Below, one piece after another: positions 12,871-26,500 of a stretch of DNA of 64,000 nt. The DNA is from Sitta carolinensis (Eukaryota > Chordata > Aves > Passeriformes > Sittidae): the NCBI GenBank assembly GCA_032173965.1, contig CM063289.1, positions 29,872,690 to 29,936,689 on the forward strand, in the 5' to 3' direction. Made by a program: the position numbers and the translations under genes. The notes beneath the pieces were generated by a model. It had not been told where the DNA came from. It searched no databases and worked only from the letters and a program-made list of their open reading frames with translations. How positions within the stretch are numbered: position 1 is the stretch's first letter; every line of letters begins with the position of its first letter.

Positions 12871-12894
12871 ACTGAGCGACAGCACTGAGTTTGT

Positions 12895-12998
12895 CAGTGT
12901 GGAGTTGAATAAAAGTGTGTTACATCACAGAGTGAGAAATTTAGAATTTCAGGTGGCTGGTTAAAATAATATAAATGTGACAACATAGAGGGTTAGAG

Positions 12999-13083
<85 letters not shown>

Positions 13084-13450
13084 TCTCTCCTTCTTCTCCT
13101 TCTTTTCCTCCTCCTCCTCCTCCACAAGTTTGGGTGATTTTGTGTGATTGGTTTGAAAGGTCCACGTTTCAGGACACTGATGATTAGCTATTGAGTTAAA
13201 AGTTAAAATAAATTAGTTGGCATCTCATAATTGGGTGTTTAGAGTTAAAAGGACCTTGGTGCCTCTCTCTGTGCTCCATTTTTGCCTTGTTCATTTAGCA
13301 TGGAGAAGCACTCATGGTCAGTGAGGCTGGAACTGAGATAAGAAACAATAAACACCAAAGTCCAAACAAAAAATCCGCCTCTCATATTTTTAATTCTAAC
13401 CCTAAAAAAAGAAAAACGAAATAAAACAAAGGAATTCTCCACAGCTTTCT
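12895..13450 (+). mobile_element. Possible LTR or ERV remnant, sense
   Basis: It shares 'ctgagataagaaacaataa' (13333-13351) with the inverted match at 8911-8929, and has the look of an R region with a polyadenylation signal. A (TTA)n tract interrupts it at 13000-13083. Confidence 0.35.
13000..13083. repeat. (TTA)n microsatellite
   Basis: About 27 ATT/TTA units with one interruption, followed by a CT-rich run to about 13125. Confidence 0.97.
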
Positions 13451-13496
13451 ATACCAGCAATAACTAATCCTCAAAAATACACTATATTTAACCTAA

Positions 13497-14135
13497 AGCC
13501 ATGAAAAAAAACCTTCCAGAATTAAGTAATGGCAATAAAATTGTAAGTCTATAATTAAATAAAAGTGTATTATGTAACAAGGTAAAAAATTAAAATATTG
13601 AAACATCATAATATACATAACAAAATAAAAAATGTAAACCGTAAATTAATCCTTCTTCATAAATTTAAATACTTTTATATAATTAATTAAAAATTCACAA
13701 TGCAAAACACAAGTAAATAAGTTTAAAATAAAAATAATTAAATAATTGGAACTTTAAAAAACCCTGCTCAAATCCCACAGCCAGCCAGCCCCAAAGGGCA
13801 AACTTTGTCCTCTGCAGGGTCTGATCCCCACTGGAAGTTGCTTTCTGTTTGTGTTTTCAAAAAAAAGTGTTTTGAAAGCCAAAAAAAACCTTCAAAATTA
13901 AGTAATAACACTAAAATTATAAGTCTATAATTAAATAAAAGTATATTATGTCACAGGGTAAAACAAGTTAAAATTTAAAATTTTGAAACTTAATAATATA
14001 TATATAAACAAAATAAAAAATGTAAAACATAAATTAATCCTTCTTCATAAATTTAAATAATTTTATATAATTAAACATTCACAATACAAAAAACAAGTAA
14101 ATAAGTTTAAAATAAAAATAAATTAGTTAAATAGT
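13497..14135. repeat. A/T-rich tandem duplication, about 370-bp offset, two copies
   Basis: 13497-13750 recurs at about 13873-14125 with shared 'aagtctataattaaataaaa' and 'aattaatccttcttcataaa'. A weaker trace of the same motif lies near 12908. Confidence 0.8.
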
Positions 14136-14186
14136 AATATATTTATAAACTTTGTCCTCTGCAGCTCACCAAACTGAAACTCTGCA

Positions 14187-14317
14187 ATTCCAGAATAACA
14201 ATTGCAAAGATTCAAAATAACAATTGCAAAGATTCAAAATAACAATTGCAAAGATTCAAAATAACAACTGCAAAGATTCAAAATAACAATTGCAAAGATT
14301 CAAAATAACAACTGCCA
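14187..14317. repeat. Minisatellite, 22-bp unit, 6 copies
   Basis: The unit is 'aacaattgcaaagattcaaa' plus 'at', nearly perfect. Confidence 0.95.
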
Positions 14318-15659
14318 AGATGAAAACTTTCCAAGCTTTAAAAATCAAGGTAGAATTAAAAAAAAGGAAGCCGGAGGGTTTCTCTGGAACTTCTCCCTTT
14401 ATTCCACATGGAATTGCATCCATCCTGCTTCACGCTCAGTTACCAAACAAGGAACACATCGATCCTTGCCATGTCCAAATCACCCAGAAATGTGTGATTT
14501 TATCACCAGCTTCATCTCCTGATGAGCTAAAAATGAGTTTTAGCCAAGGGAGGTGTGCTAATGAACGGAGCCATCCTTGTGCAAGAGGGGAGGAATGTTA
14601 CACCAAGAGTTAATGGAACATTTCAGGGGAATATTTGCTCCTGGAAATGACAGCCTTAAGGATGCTATAATTGCAGTCCCTTATTTTTTTTTTGACAAAA
14701 GGGAAACAGCTGCTCATTATTCGTGGTTATTAATCAAACCTGCCAGTTTATTCGGTTCACTGTAAATAGGTGTGATTACCAACATTTAAGTGTTTTGAGC
14801 AGTAGCCTTTAAAAAACTATTAAAGCACAACTCTCCCTGTGGGATATTTTCTCACATCTAAAAGTAGCATTGATTTGCTTTGCTGTGCATTCAGGCACAG
14901 AATCATTTTAGGAATTAAAAATTTTATTTTTTTTTTTTTTTAAATCCTCCAAAATCCTGCAGGCCGTTGATTTGACAATTAATATCTTTTAATTTTGTAA
15001 TCAGAACTGGAAATGCCAAACATGACCCAAGATCCATTATTCAGTGCTAAGGAGCTCCATGGTTAAACTGAATTTTAAAGGAACTTGCATTTTAATGTAG
15101 ATATTCCAGTATAAATATCCTGCTGTCAGAAATCTCCCTTCCCCAGGAGCAAATTAATCATCTGTGCACGCCAAACTCCTCCACCACACCTTCACACTCC
15201 TCAAAAGCTTTCTGAAAAAGACTTTTTTTTTCCCTGGCCCTCAAAGCCTCCAGCTTCCAAGGGTTTTGGAGAGAGCTTTGGGCTGCAGCTTGCATTTTCC
15301 AGACTCCCCAGTGTTTTCCATTCCAAGTCAGACCTTTGGTGCCTCAGCCGTGTGTCTGGGGAGGTTCCCCAGGCTTAGCACTTCCTACCAAATTATCCTG
15401 AAATGTCACATTTTACGAGCACTGTCTTTTTCGTGAAACACCACATATTAAGCTGACAAAAGCGGGAGTTGGTCAGGTTCTCTGAAAAAAAACAGGGGAG
15501 AGTTCTGGGAAGTGGAAAAACCAGCCTGTTTTCCTGTGCCTCTTCCCTCCCTGCCTGCCTCAGTCCCTGCACGAATTTGACAAGAAGTGACCCAAAATCG
15601 TGTCCCTGCTGTTGCTGCCTGGAGAACAGGACGTTTGGGTCCATGCTGGGAATATTTGT

Positions 15660-16490
15660 GCTGGTCTGGGACAGCCCAGGAGGATGTGGGATAATGTTTG
15701 CTGTGTGCTCATTGTCACTGAGCGCAGAATTTTGCCAAGAAAATTCCAAGAAGAAACACACACACAAGTGCAGGGTTTGTTGGAAATGGACTTTGCTGGC
15801 GTTTGGACAGCTGTGAAATGTTTCTATCCCTTTTCTTCCTGGAAATCTTCTTGAAGAACACACTCTGGGGAGAAATTTCCAGTTGAGCTGGAGTGTTTCT
15901 GGTTTATGGGACAGGATCCCCATCCAGCTCCTCCTGGGGCTCCCTCTGGATTCTCCCAAAATTCCTGTTGCAGCTCCCTGGGTTTCAGCCCTATTGCAGA
16001 GAACTTTTCAATGTTTCCATCCCCTTCCAGTGGGAACATCCCGTGCAGGGGAAAGCCAAGAAGCCTCTGGGACAGCCCAGGAGGATGTGGGATAATGTTT
16101 GCTGTGTGCTCATTGTCACTGAGCACAGAATTTTGCCAAGAAAATTCCAAGAAGAAACACACACACAAGTGCAGGGTTTGTTGGAAAAGGACTTTGCTGG
16201 CATTTGGACAGCTGTGAAATCTTTCCCTTTTCTTCCTGGAAATCTTGATCTCTCCCTTGATCTTCCTGGGGATCTTCTTGAAGAACACAACTCCGGGGAG
16301 AAGTTTCCAGTGGAGCTGGAGTGTTTCTGGTTCCATCATCCAGCTCCTCCTGGGGCTCCCTCTGGATTCCCCCAAAATTCCTGTTGCAGCTCCCTGGGTT
16401 TCAGCCCTATTGCAGAGAACGTTTCAATGTGTCCATCCCCTTCCAGTGGGAACATCCCGTGCAGGGGAAAGCCAAGAAGCTGCTCCTCAC
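15660..16490. repeat. Tandem duplication, about 400-430-bp unit, two copies
   Basis: The block 'acagcccaggaggatgtggg' to 'ggactttgctgg' occurs at 15671 and 16072. The following block starting 'ctggagtgtttctggtt' occurs at 15888 and 16316. The offset grows from 401 to 428 because of a small extra repeat of 'atcttcctgg' in the second copy. Confidence 0.9.
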
Positions 16491-17674
16491 CCTCTCGGGG
16501 TCAGCAAGGAGCAGAGATGCTGCTCACACCACATTTTCCAGCAGCAGCTGCTCCCTCTTTTGTAACACTTCCAAATGCAGCTCCCAGCGCTGCTAAAACA
16601 GCTCCTGGTGCACGTTGCCTCCAGTGGGAAGGCACGTGCTGGAATCAGCCTGAAATCCACCAAAATTGGGTGAATTGTGCTGAATTTTCCTGTGCTGAGT
16701 TGGTGACAGGTGAGTGACAGCGCAGGGACCTTGGCCAAGCCTGACACCAGCTGCCTCTTTTGCTGCTAATTGTAAAAAGTTCTGGAAAATGCCCCAGAGT
16801 ATAAAACTTAGAGCTTTTAGGAAAAGTTATGCCTGGAATAATCCCCAGCAGGCCGAGCTACAGCTGACCTTCAGTGGGGAACATTTCCATTTCCATGTTC
16901 AATCTGATATTTGAACTGGAATTGTTAATAAGAGCTGCTTTTAATGCTGACATTTTGATTTCCTTGAGCTCAGATCGAGGTGCTTAAATAAATGTGTTTG
17001 AGGGCTTTAATCAGATGGGGTTTGAGAGTGAAAGGCTGTTCTTAGCTCTGCTGGCTGCAGCCCTTTGGGGAGTGGTTACAATTTCAAGTGTGCCTGTCAT
17101 TACTGGGTCGTGTTTGTCCCCATCTGCCCCTTCCAGGCATCTCTGTGGTGTAAAAAACCTGACTGGGGGTCAGGACTGATCCCAGGTTTATGGAATGTTG
17201 TCATACAGGACTCAGAATCCTCACTTTTTTTGGCTAAAATAGTCCGGATCTAGAAAGGAAACCCTACAAATAAATTAATACCTGTTGTTCTATAATATCA
17301 AATTCTGATTATGGATGAGCAGGGAATGAAGCTGATGTTGTTTTCCTGGTGAACTCAGGGATAATCTGGTCCAAATATCCCAAACACACCTTTTAAAAGC
17401 CAGGGTGTGCTGGCCTCAGCTCTCAGGTGGAGATCAGCACGTGCAGGGTTTAATATGGAACATTAAAAGCTGTCAAAACAAACGATGCTGCTCTGCAGGC
17501 TCCTGCCATCTCCCTCTTCCTCCCCACCCCATTCCCCATGGAATCTTTCCAGCAGATTGTTCCACAAGCTCCCCATGCACTTGGGGAGCAGAAAGGCCAG
17601 TGAGCCACAAGCTGTGCTCTGGGGGGAGATGAATGCCCAGGATTAATTAGCACGGGGATTGTTAACTCAGAATT

Positions 17675-18200
17675 AACAATTCTGACTTTGGGGCTTGGGG
17701 CTCACCCCAAAATCAGAGGTATGGTGTGGGGTTGGACAAAGCCTGTGTGTTTTGGGAGCCACCACCCAGCTGACATGCAAAATATCCTATATATTTTAAA
17801 ATATCCTGTATATTTTAAAATATCCCCAGGATTAGCACGGGGATGTCTCAGCTCTGCTTAGGATTCTGAGTTTGGGGCTTGGGGCTCACCCCAAAATCAA
17901 ATGGTGTGGGGTTGGACAAAATTTGAGTGTTTTGGGAGCCACCACCCAGCTGACATGCAAAATGTCCTGCATATTTTAAAATACCCTATATATTTTAAAA
18001 TTTCCTTCATATTTTAAAATATCCCCAGGATGTTTCAGCTCTGCTGAGGATTCTGAGTTTGGGGCTCACCCCAAAATCAGAGTTATGGTGTTGGGGTTGG
18101 ACAAAACCTGTGTGTTTTGGGAGCCACCACCCAGCTGACATGCAAAATATCCTATATATTCTAAAATTTCCTGCATATTTTAAAATATCCCCAGGATTAG
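17675..18200. repeat. Tandem repeat, about 170-190-bp unit, three copies
   Basis: Each copy has 'tttggggctcaccccaaaat', 'gggagccaccacccagctga' and a variable run of 'atattttaaaatatcc'. Confidence 0.9.
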
Positions 18201-21200
18201 GTGAATCAGCGAGGTTGACGTTTCCCCCCCGGGTACATAAAATATCTATTGGAGGAAAACAGATTAAAATTCCAAACTAAAGGAGGTTTTTAAGCTGCCA
18301 TCCTAAAGGATAATGCTTTCAAATAATTACATTTAGCCATGAAAAAATAAAAACCCAACACCGTTTCATTATATTTTATAATTAATATCATTGAAATGCT
18401 CACTCAAAATGAAAGGGGGGACTTTGTGTCCTTTCTTTCCATGGTATGGGGACACAAAGGGTGCAGTGTGTCCTAAGGAATTCCTATGGATTATAGCTGG
18501 GATGCTCCCCAAAACCACATTCTTAACTTTCACATGGAGAAACTTCAGGAAATGAAACTGAGAGGAAATAGAGGCAAATTTCGTGTTAAACTGTGACCTT
18601 TTAACCTTCCCAGGAGCCAAGGAACCTGATTCAAGCAGGTCTAACCTTTTACCAGTGGCGACATGGGCAGCTTTGCTCTGCCCCTTGTTTAACATTTCTG
18701 AATAATTTTCCTCATGAAAAGCTGAGGATTATTAATAAACTTTGTCTTTGCATCCCGTGCCAGTGGCCAAGTGGAGCTTTTCAGGTAGATCTGGCTTTGA
18801 ACTTCCAGGATTCATCCCTGAGGTTCCTCCTCCATTTCCTACTCCAGCATTTCTTTCACCACAAAGGACTTTCACTCTTGACAGACTCTTTAGACCAGAA
18901 GTTTTATTACCTCCAGGTTAAAATCATGATTATCTCCATAATAAAACCTGATTCCATGGCTCCAGAAATGATAATTCTGAGGGGTTGAAAGCAACACCTG
19001 GATTTGGGGGCAGATCCAAGCCAGGACCTCCCTGCTGGTGGTTTGCCAGGTCCTTGTGGAGCAGTGACACCAAGCAGGGTTAATCCTGCACGTCTCTCAG
19101 ACTTTGGGGTTGTTTTTTCCCCTCTTGCTCTCACTCAGATCGTTGCTGTGTGGTCTGGCTGGGGAGTTCCTTCCCTGCCCTGGGCCTCCCGTGAAAGTCA
19201 TCTCGAGCTTTCAGGGGAGGAGGTTCTGGGGCACCTGCAGGGGTGCAGGAGGGGGTTTTGCACAGGTGTGAGGATGGAGGGAGCTCGGCAGGGAGGAGTT
19301 TGGGATGGGGAGAGGGGCTGGCAGCAGCAGAGCCCCTCTGCAGCACACCCAGCTGCCAGCAGGATCCCTGTGCCAGCTCCAGAACCGGAAACCATCCAGC
19401 CACAACAGCCCAGCACCGTGCCCCACCTAATTAAGGCTGTTGAAAGGCAGGGCTAATTAGTTTAGGTGGAGCAGCTCGTTAGCACAAGGATGTTGCTTCC
19501 AGGATCCCAGTTGGTTTCCCCGCACGTGTGAGCTCCCCAGTGCTCTCCCACACGGAGCAAATGAGATAATGCAGCGGCCAGGTAAACCCTAGGTGGGTGC
19601 CCAGGTCATTGCATCATCATATCCTGAGTTTTCCAGGGCTTTCTCACCCTCCTGCACTCACGTGTGCTCGGGGAAAAATCACTTGTGCTCGCACAGGAAA
19701 ATGTTCCTGTGGTGACCCAGCCTGGCCTCGTTTAGTTGGAGGAATAAAAGCACAGTGTGGGCACGCTGTGATCCGCTGGAAGTTGGGCTTTGAAATCCTC
19801 AGGCTCAGCTCTAGGGCTGGGCTGGAGGCTTCTTTCCCACCCAAACCAGTGGACATCTCCATCCCAGCCTGCAGCTCTCTGGGCTCACTGCTCCTTGAGA
19901 TCCATGTGGAGTAAAGCTGGCATGGGGCTTCGCTCAGTTTAAAAATCCATCACGACCTGGGAAACTCTGTCTTCAGCAATGCGTTCCAAGTGTTTTAAAT
20001 TCCCTACAAAACCATTCCCTGTGTCCTCCCTGCAGCTCTCCCTTGTGTGCACTCCATCCTCTGCACACTTTGTTAGACCCCGAGTAGAACTCCTCTCTTG
20101 CTCCCTGTTTTTCCTCCTGTCTCGTGACTAAGGCAAGAATCCTCCGGGACAAAGAGAGCCATCAGCGTGGTCAGTGAAAGGATAATGTGCCAAACCCCGA
20201 GATAAAGTTGGAACCCAGGGATCTTTCTCGTTCATTCCACAGGCCAAGATCAGATTCCGCCCCTCCTGCCGTTTCTGCTTCTCCCTCTCGGTGGACCGAG
20301 GAATTCCTGCTATGCAGGCAAATCCCATTCCCAGATTCCCGGGTGATAGCGCTGCTAAGTGACATCTGACAGGATGCTTCCTGCATTTTGTTACTTCCAT
20401 TTGGCACCTAAAAGCTCTGTCACTTACCCCTCTGATTTGTGGCATTGTTCCCTGCAGGGGGAAGGACACTGGGAAACGGGATTGCCCTGTGGTAAAACCA
20501 TCCCACCCTAGGGAGATGCTATCTCCAGTCGAAATCCTTCCTCAGAACAGTCTCCAGTTTTCCTTCCTCGTTAGCATTTCAGATTAAACCTTCAGGCTTA
20601 TCTCCACATCAGAAATTACCTCTCTGGGAAGCTTCATCAACTTCTATCAGCCACCTTTAGGTGTTCTTGGTGTTCACACCTCGTTTTTTGTGCCTCATTG
20701 TCATGCCAAAGGTGCAGTGGAGCTTGGCTTTGAGCATCTGGAGCTTTCATCTCTTCCTGTAGCGTCTTCAAAGCTGAGCTTTCCTCGGCTGACGTACAAC
20801 CGGACACATTAAAACACACCAAATGGGTATAAAAGTGCTTTTGGGCTTTGATTCAGGAGCAAGACTTTTTATTGCCTGCTCCTTTCCAGTAGTTCTCAGC
20901 GCTGTGTCAGAGATGTTAGTGGTGTTTCTTGTGTGGGGGTGAAGAATCCTGGTGGAACATCTTCTGCAGCGCCCGTTGAAGCTCAGGTGCTTCGCTGCCA
21001 ACAACTTTTGGGATCTTTGAAGGACAATTCTTGAGTAGCCCCATCCCTGCATTTTTCAGTCTGGTTTTAAGGTGTCTGTGAGGGATATGGGTGCTGGACC
21101 CCCAGTGGATTCCTCAGCCAGGTCAGAGCTTCAGTTTGTGGGGCTCAGCCAGGCCTGGCTCCAGCTGGGCTTACCCAAGGTGCTGTCCCAGCTCCTGGTC

Positions 21201-22576
21201 ACCTCCCCAGGCCTCCCTCCCCTCCCAGGAGCAGCCTCCCCATCCTGTCCTGGCAGGGCTGGTGCTGTTGGCACTCTCAGTGCCCCGCTGCCCACCCTGG
21301 CTGGTGGCACTCAAGGTCTGGCTCCAACGGGGAGCTCCATTCCCACCAAGCCCGGCCAAAGCGAGCGGCTCCTCCAGCTCCCAGATAACGAACCACAGCC
21401 ACTAATAGCACTAATTGCTGGGCACCTCGGGTTCCTCAGGCTGCCAGCGAGCTGCCAGCCCGTGCTGGTGGCCTCAGTGACCTGGTTCTCATGACCTGGG
21501 TGGTGAGCCAGCACCCCAGGCAGTGCTGGTGGGTACGGCAGGACCCAGCTGCAGGTTTGTCCAGTTCTGCCCTAACCACCTTCCTCGGGCTGGGCGCCCG
21601 CTCCAGGCTGACCTCCGGGGATGAGCTCCCTGGAAATGCCTCATTTCTGCTCCCAGACAGCAGCTGGGTGTCCTGCTGCTCAGCCTGGGGTGGGAAACAG
21701 GAGCTGGGGTCAGAGTGGCACTGGGCAGCACCAGGGCTCTGCAAGAGCTCCTCTGTTTGCTGCCCTGGCCTTGCACTCCTGCTCGCTCTCAACGCTGTCA
21801 TTGTCAGAAGATTCATTTCATCCCGCTCCAGCCACCTAAAAATTACAGACCAGGCTTAAGTGATAGATGCTTTTTGAAGAAAAGCTCGGGAGCAAACTAT
21901 CCTGTTGTGCAGGAAGATCAGGAATTCCAGTGGAAGCCAACTCAGTGGAGCAAGGAGCTTCTCAGAGAGTCAAAATGCAGGGAAGGGATGGGAAAGACTG
22001 GGAACAAGGGAAAACTTTGGGCATGTGGGAAATGCTGAGCTGACCAAAGGCTGATGGAGCTGTGAGCAGCGAGGGGACTCCAGTGAGGGTGTGGAGTAGG
22101 GAAGGAAAACCCAGAAAAAAGTGTTGATCCACGGGTGAAACAACCTAATGATAACAGTACAGGAAAAACCAAAATAGTCAGTGGAGGTTTTGCCTCAGTC
22201 TTCACCCCCAGGCTGCTTGGGAAGATAAGGGATGGAGGACAACGAGGGAGCAGCAGGCTGGGACAACCTAGAGGAGGTGGAGGTGTCCAAGTCCACATCA
22301 TTGGACCAGGATCAGGCTGGAAAGGCTGTGAGGTCAGCGTGAGTCGCCGGTGAAAATTGCGGTGCTTAGGAAGGTGACAGCAGGAAAAAGGTGAATCTTT
22401 GAGGAGGGTGGAGCAGACCTGGGGAGCTGTGGGCTGGTCAGACTCTTCTCATCCCCCAGAGGTCACCGAGGGTGTCCTCTGGAGTCTGTTTCCAAACACA
22501 TGAAAGGCAAGAAAGAAAACTGGGAATGCTGGATGTAAATTGTTTTGGCAAAGCCCCGCCTCCTCCAAGGGCTGCA

Positions 22577-22598
22577 GGGGGGGGGGGGGGGGGGGGGG
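22577..22598. repeat. Poly-G tract (22 G)
   Basis: An uninterrupted run of G that could fold as a G-quadruplex on the + strand and is prone to length error. Confidence 0.9.
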
Positions 22599-22677
22599 CT
22601 GGCCCTGGGGAGCTGTGGGTGGGTGTGCAGGGAGACTGGCACCATTTCCCACAGCATTCCCACCTGGCAGGTCCTGG

Positions 22678-23590
22678 AAGGGATGGCTGGACACCCCAGG
22701 GGGGGGATGGATGGACAATAGGGTGAGGGGATGGCTGGACACCCCAGAGTGGGGATGGATGGACAATAGGGTGGGGATGGCTGGACACCCCAGAGTGAGG
22801 ATGGATGGACAATAGGGTGGGGATGGCTGGACATCCCAGAGTGAGGATGGATGGACAATAGGGTGGGGATGGCTGGACATCCCAGAGTGGGGATGGATGG
22901 ACAATAGGGTGAGGGGATGGCTGGACATCCCAGAGTGGGGATGGATGGACAATAGGGTGGGGATGGCTGGACATCCCAGAGTGAGGATGGATGGACAATA
23001 GGGTGGGGATGGCTGGACATCCAGAGTGGGGATGGATGGACAATAGGGTGAGGGGATGGCTGGACACCCCAGGGTGGGGATGGATGGACAATAGGGTGGG
23101 GATGGCTGGACATCCCAGAGTGAGGATGGATGGACAATAGGGTGGGGATGGCTGGACATCCCAGAGTGGGGATGGTATGGACAATAGGGTGAGGGGATGG
23201 CTGGACACCCCAGGGTGGGGATGGATGGACAATAGGGTGAGGGATGGCTGGACATCCCAGAGTGGGGATGGATGGACAATAGGGTGGGGATGGCTGGACA
23301 TCCCAGAGTGGGGATGGATGGACAATAGGGTGGGGATGGCTGGACATCCCAGAGTGGGGATGGATGGACAATAGGGTGAGGGGATGGCTGGACACCCCAG
23401 GGTGGGGATGGATGGACAATAGGGTGGGGATGGCTGGACACCCCAGGGTGGGGATGGATGGACACTGGAGTGGGGGGATGGCTGGACAACAGGTGAGGGG
23501 ATGGCTGGACACCCCAAGGTAAGGATGGCTGGACAATAGGATGGGGATGACTGGACAATAGGGTGAGGGGATGGCTGGACACCCCAGGGT
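22678..23590. repeat. Minisatellite, about 45-48-bp unit, about 19 copies
   Basis: Alternating half-units 'gatggctggacaccccaga' and 'ggatggatggacaataggg' with spacing of 45 to 48 bp. Frames up to 438 codons on the - strand come from this array. Confidence 0.95.
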
Positions 23591-24104
23591 GGGGGTGAAG
23601 GCTGTGTGTCCAGCTGGTGGCTGATGGCAGGGAGGCTCTGGGCTGTCCAGCAGTGCCTCAGGCTGGTGCTGGTGCTCAGCTGGGATAGTCCTGCTGTGCC
23701 TGGGATGGTCCTGCTGTGCCTCTCTGACCTGCAGGGAGCAGAGAGTGGCAGCACCTCCAGAGGGTGATTCAGCCCAGGATCACCCCTTGGAGCTCCCAGC
23801 CGCTTTCCCCTGCTGTTTTTGGGGAGCTGAGGTGATTAACTGCAGGGCTGGCTAAAGATAGCCCAGCTGGGCCCCCCAGGGCAGTGACATTGCTGCAGGC
23901 TCGGATTACCCCGCAGCTGGCCCGGGGCTCAGAGCTGGGGGCTGCCTGTTGACTCAGAAACATCCCTGCTGCTATGGCACTGAGTGACCCGGGGCTCTGC
24001 TGCTGCCCTGGCCCGGCAGAGTCACTCTGCAGGAATTCCTGCCCTCCCCGGAGCCTCTGCTTCCCAGCCGGGCCTTCTGCCTTCTGGGGATGCTGCAGCC
24101 CTTG

Positions 24105-24520
24105 GGGTTTGTGGCTTTCCCTGCATCCAGGGGGATTTTCCTTCTCCTTTTCATTCCCCGTGGTGACAGAAGCTGGGGCTTCTTCCTTCTTGCAACCATT
24201 TCTGTGGCTTTCCCTGCATCCAGGGGGATTTTCCTTCTCCTTTTCATTCCCTGTGGTGACAGAAGCTCGGTCTTCTTCCTTCTTTCATTTTCGTGACATT
24301 CCCTGCATCGAGGAGGATTTTCCTTCTCCTTTTCATTCCCCATGGTGACAGAAGCTGGGGCTTCTTCCTTCTTGCAACCATTTCTGTGGCTTTCCCTGCA
24401 TCCAGGGGGATTTTTCTTCTCCTTTTCATTCCCTGTGGTGACAGAAGCTCGGGCTTCTTCTTTCTTGCATTTTCGTGGCATTCCTTCATCCAGGAGGTTT
24501 TTCTTTCTCTTCTTTTAACC
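24105..24520. repeat. Tandem repeat, about 85-95-bp unit, five copies
   Basis: Units share 'ttccctgcatccaggggg', 'tctccttttcattccc' and 'gtggtgacagaagct'. Confidence 0.92.
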
Positions 24521-25514
24521 CCTGTGCCTTCTCTTCGTGAGACATCTCCTCCTGCTTCCCAGAATCTCCCAGTTTGAACCTGGATGTGTCCTGGATGTTC
24601 TTGGCCAGTTTAATCACTGCCATGACGTCTGCAGCAGCTCTGGAGCCGTTTTTCTTGGGGCTGAGTTTTCCCAGCAGCTGGAATGGTGTGTCCCAGAAAG
24701 GACCTGTCTTTAATTAGCAAACTTAGAATACCAGGCTCCTCAGCAATCCAACAAAAAAAGTTCCTTTTTCCTGCTCCCTGTTGTTTGGAAAAGAGAAAAG
24801 AAAATAAAAATGCCCCCCAAAATCTTGGCTGAATTTTGCCAGAGGCTGTAGCTGATGTCAAACACTCTCATCCCCAATTTCAGTCTCCCACATTATTCCT
24901 GGCAGCTCCAGCTCCCTCATTTCCTGGCATTTTTCGCAATTAGCAGTAGAAAGCTTTCTCTTCATTTTTTTGTCTCTATCTTCCCCTCTCATCTCTGGGC
25001 CCAGCCCGAATCCAGCCCCCATTGTTCCTGCTGCCTTGGAGCCCCTGGTGGGATTCCATCCATGGCTGGATCTCCTCCAGTGCCACCTCACCAGTGCCTT
25101 TGCCAGGCCACCCCACCGCCTCCCTCCGCAGGGATTTCACCTCCCAGGCCTTGCTGCCCACGAACAGAGAGAAATCTGCATTTCTAAAGGACTTTTTATG
25201 CCCAAAGAACAACTGTGGGCAGCTCTGTGCTCATTTGCCTGCAGGGCCCGTGCAGCACCCGCAGCTCTGAGCCCTTCCTGTCCCTGCAGGTGGGAGAAAC
25301 CTGAGAGGGGACAGCTCGAGTGACTGGTTGGACTGGAGTCCCAAAAATACGACGAGGGGAGAAGGGCAGGCTCGTCCATTTGTTGGGGTCTTGCTCAAGA
25401 GCCTCGTGGCTCCACCTGTTCAGCTGGGGCTCGGTGCCTTTCTTAGCACATCTGCACTTATCTTTGCAAAAGATCAAACTGGGCTGAGCTGGAGGAGGGG
25501 GAGTGCAGCTGAAG

Positions 25515-26500
25515 GCTCCTGGTTCCTGTGGGTTTTGGGGGATCAGGAGCCCAGGAGTGTCCGGAGGAGCTGCTGGAGGGAGAGCATTGGGCTCTGGCAG
25601 CATGTGGGGCTGGGTGCAGCTTTTCCAGCACACCTTCCCCTTGTGTGGCTTCTGTGCTTGGAAGAAAAGGCTGGGAGTCCCTTCTGGAGATTCCCTGAAT
25701 CTAGAAAATAAAGGGTTTTTTTCAGCACTTGCAGTATGTGAGGTGTTGCTGTGAGATTTGGATGTTCTGTTGCAGATCTGAGGTGAATCCCGAGGGTTGT
25801 GCCCTGTGCCTTTGATTGTTTTCCACATGAATTTCCAAACCTGCCAAAGAGAAGGATTTCCATGGGGATATTTTCTGGTAGAACAATGCTTTAATTCAAG
25901 GTTCCTGTGGGTTTTGGGGGATCAGGAGCCCAGGAGTGTCCAGAGGAGCTGCTGGAGGGAGCACGTTGGGCTCTGGCAGTGTGCAGGGCTGGGTGCAGCT
26001 TCTCCAGCACACCTTCCCTTGTGTGGCTTCTGTGCTTGGAAAAAAAGGCTGGGAATCCCTTTTGTAGATTCCCTGAATCTAGAAAATAAAGGGTTTTTTT
26101 CAGCACTTGCAGTCTGGGAGGTGTTGCTGTCAGACAACAATTTTTTTTTGGACACAAATCCATTGCAGGTTTGAGGTGAATCTCGAGGGTTGTGCTCTGT
26201 GCCTTTGATTGCTCTCCACGTGAATTTCCAAACCTGTCAAAGAGAAGGATTTCCATGGGGATATTTTCTGGTAGAGCAACACTTTAATTCAGGGTTCTCA
26301 TGGTTTTTTCAGCACTTGCATTTTGGGAGGCGTTGCTGTGAGATTTGAACACAAATCCATTGCAGGTTTGAGGTGAATCCCGAGGGTTGTGCTCTGTGCC
26401 TTTGATTGTTTTCCACATGAATTTTCAAACCTGTCAAAGAGAAGCATTTCCACAGGGATATTTTCTGGATCTGGCAGAACAATGCTTTAATTCAAGGAAA
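25515..26500. repeat. Tandem duplication, 379-bp unit, two full copies and one shortened
   Basis: 'ggttcctgtgggttttgggg' occurs at 25521 and 25900, and 'ttcagcacttgca' at 25721, 26099 and 26308. The third copy lacks about 170 bp from its middle. Confidence 0.9.

Noticed and set aside
11011..12888. Open frames of 399, 571 and 522 codons on the + strand
   Set aside because: They read an 18-bp minisatellite in three frames, give low-complexity Gly/Ser/Val/Pro/Cys peptides, and lack homology or splice structure.
22438..23754. Open frames of 357-438 codons on the - strand (Pro/Ser/His-rich)
   Set aside because: They are translations of the 45-48-bp array; similar peptides appear in all frames of that strand.
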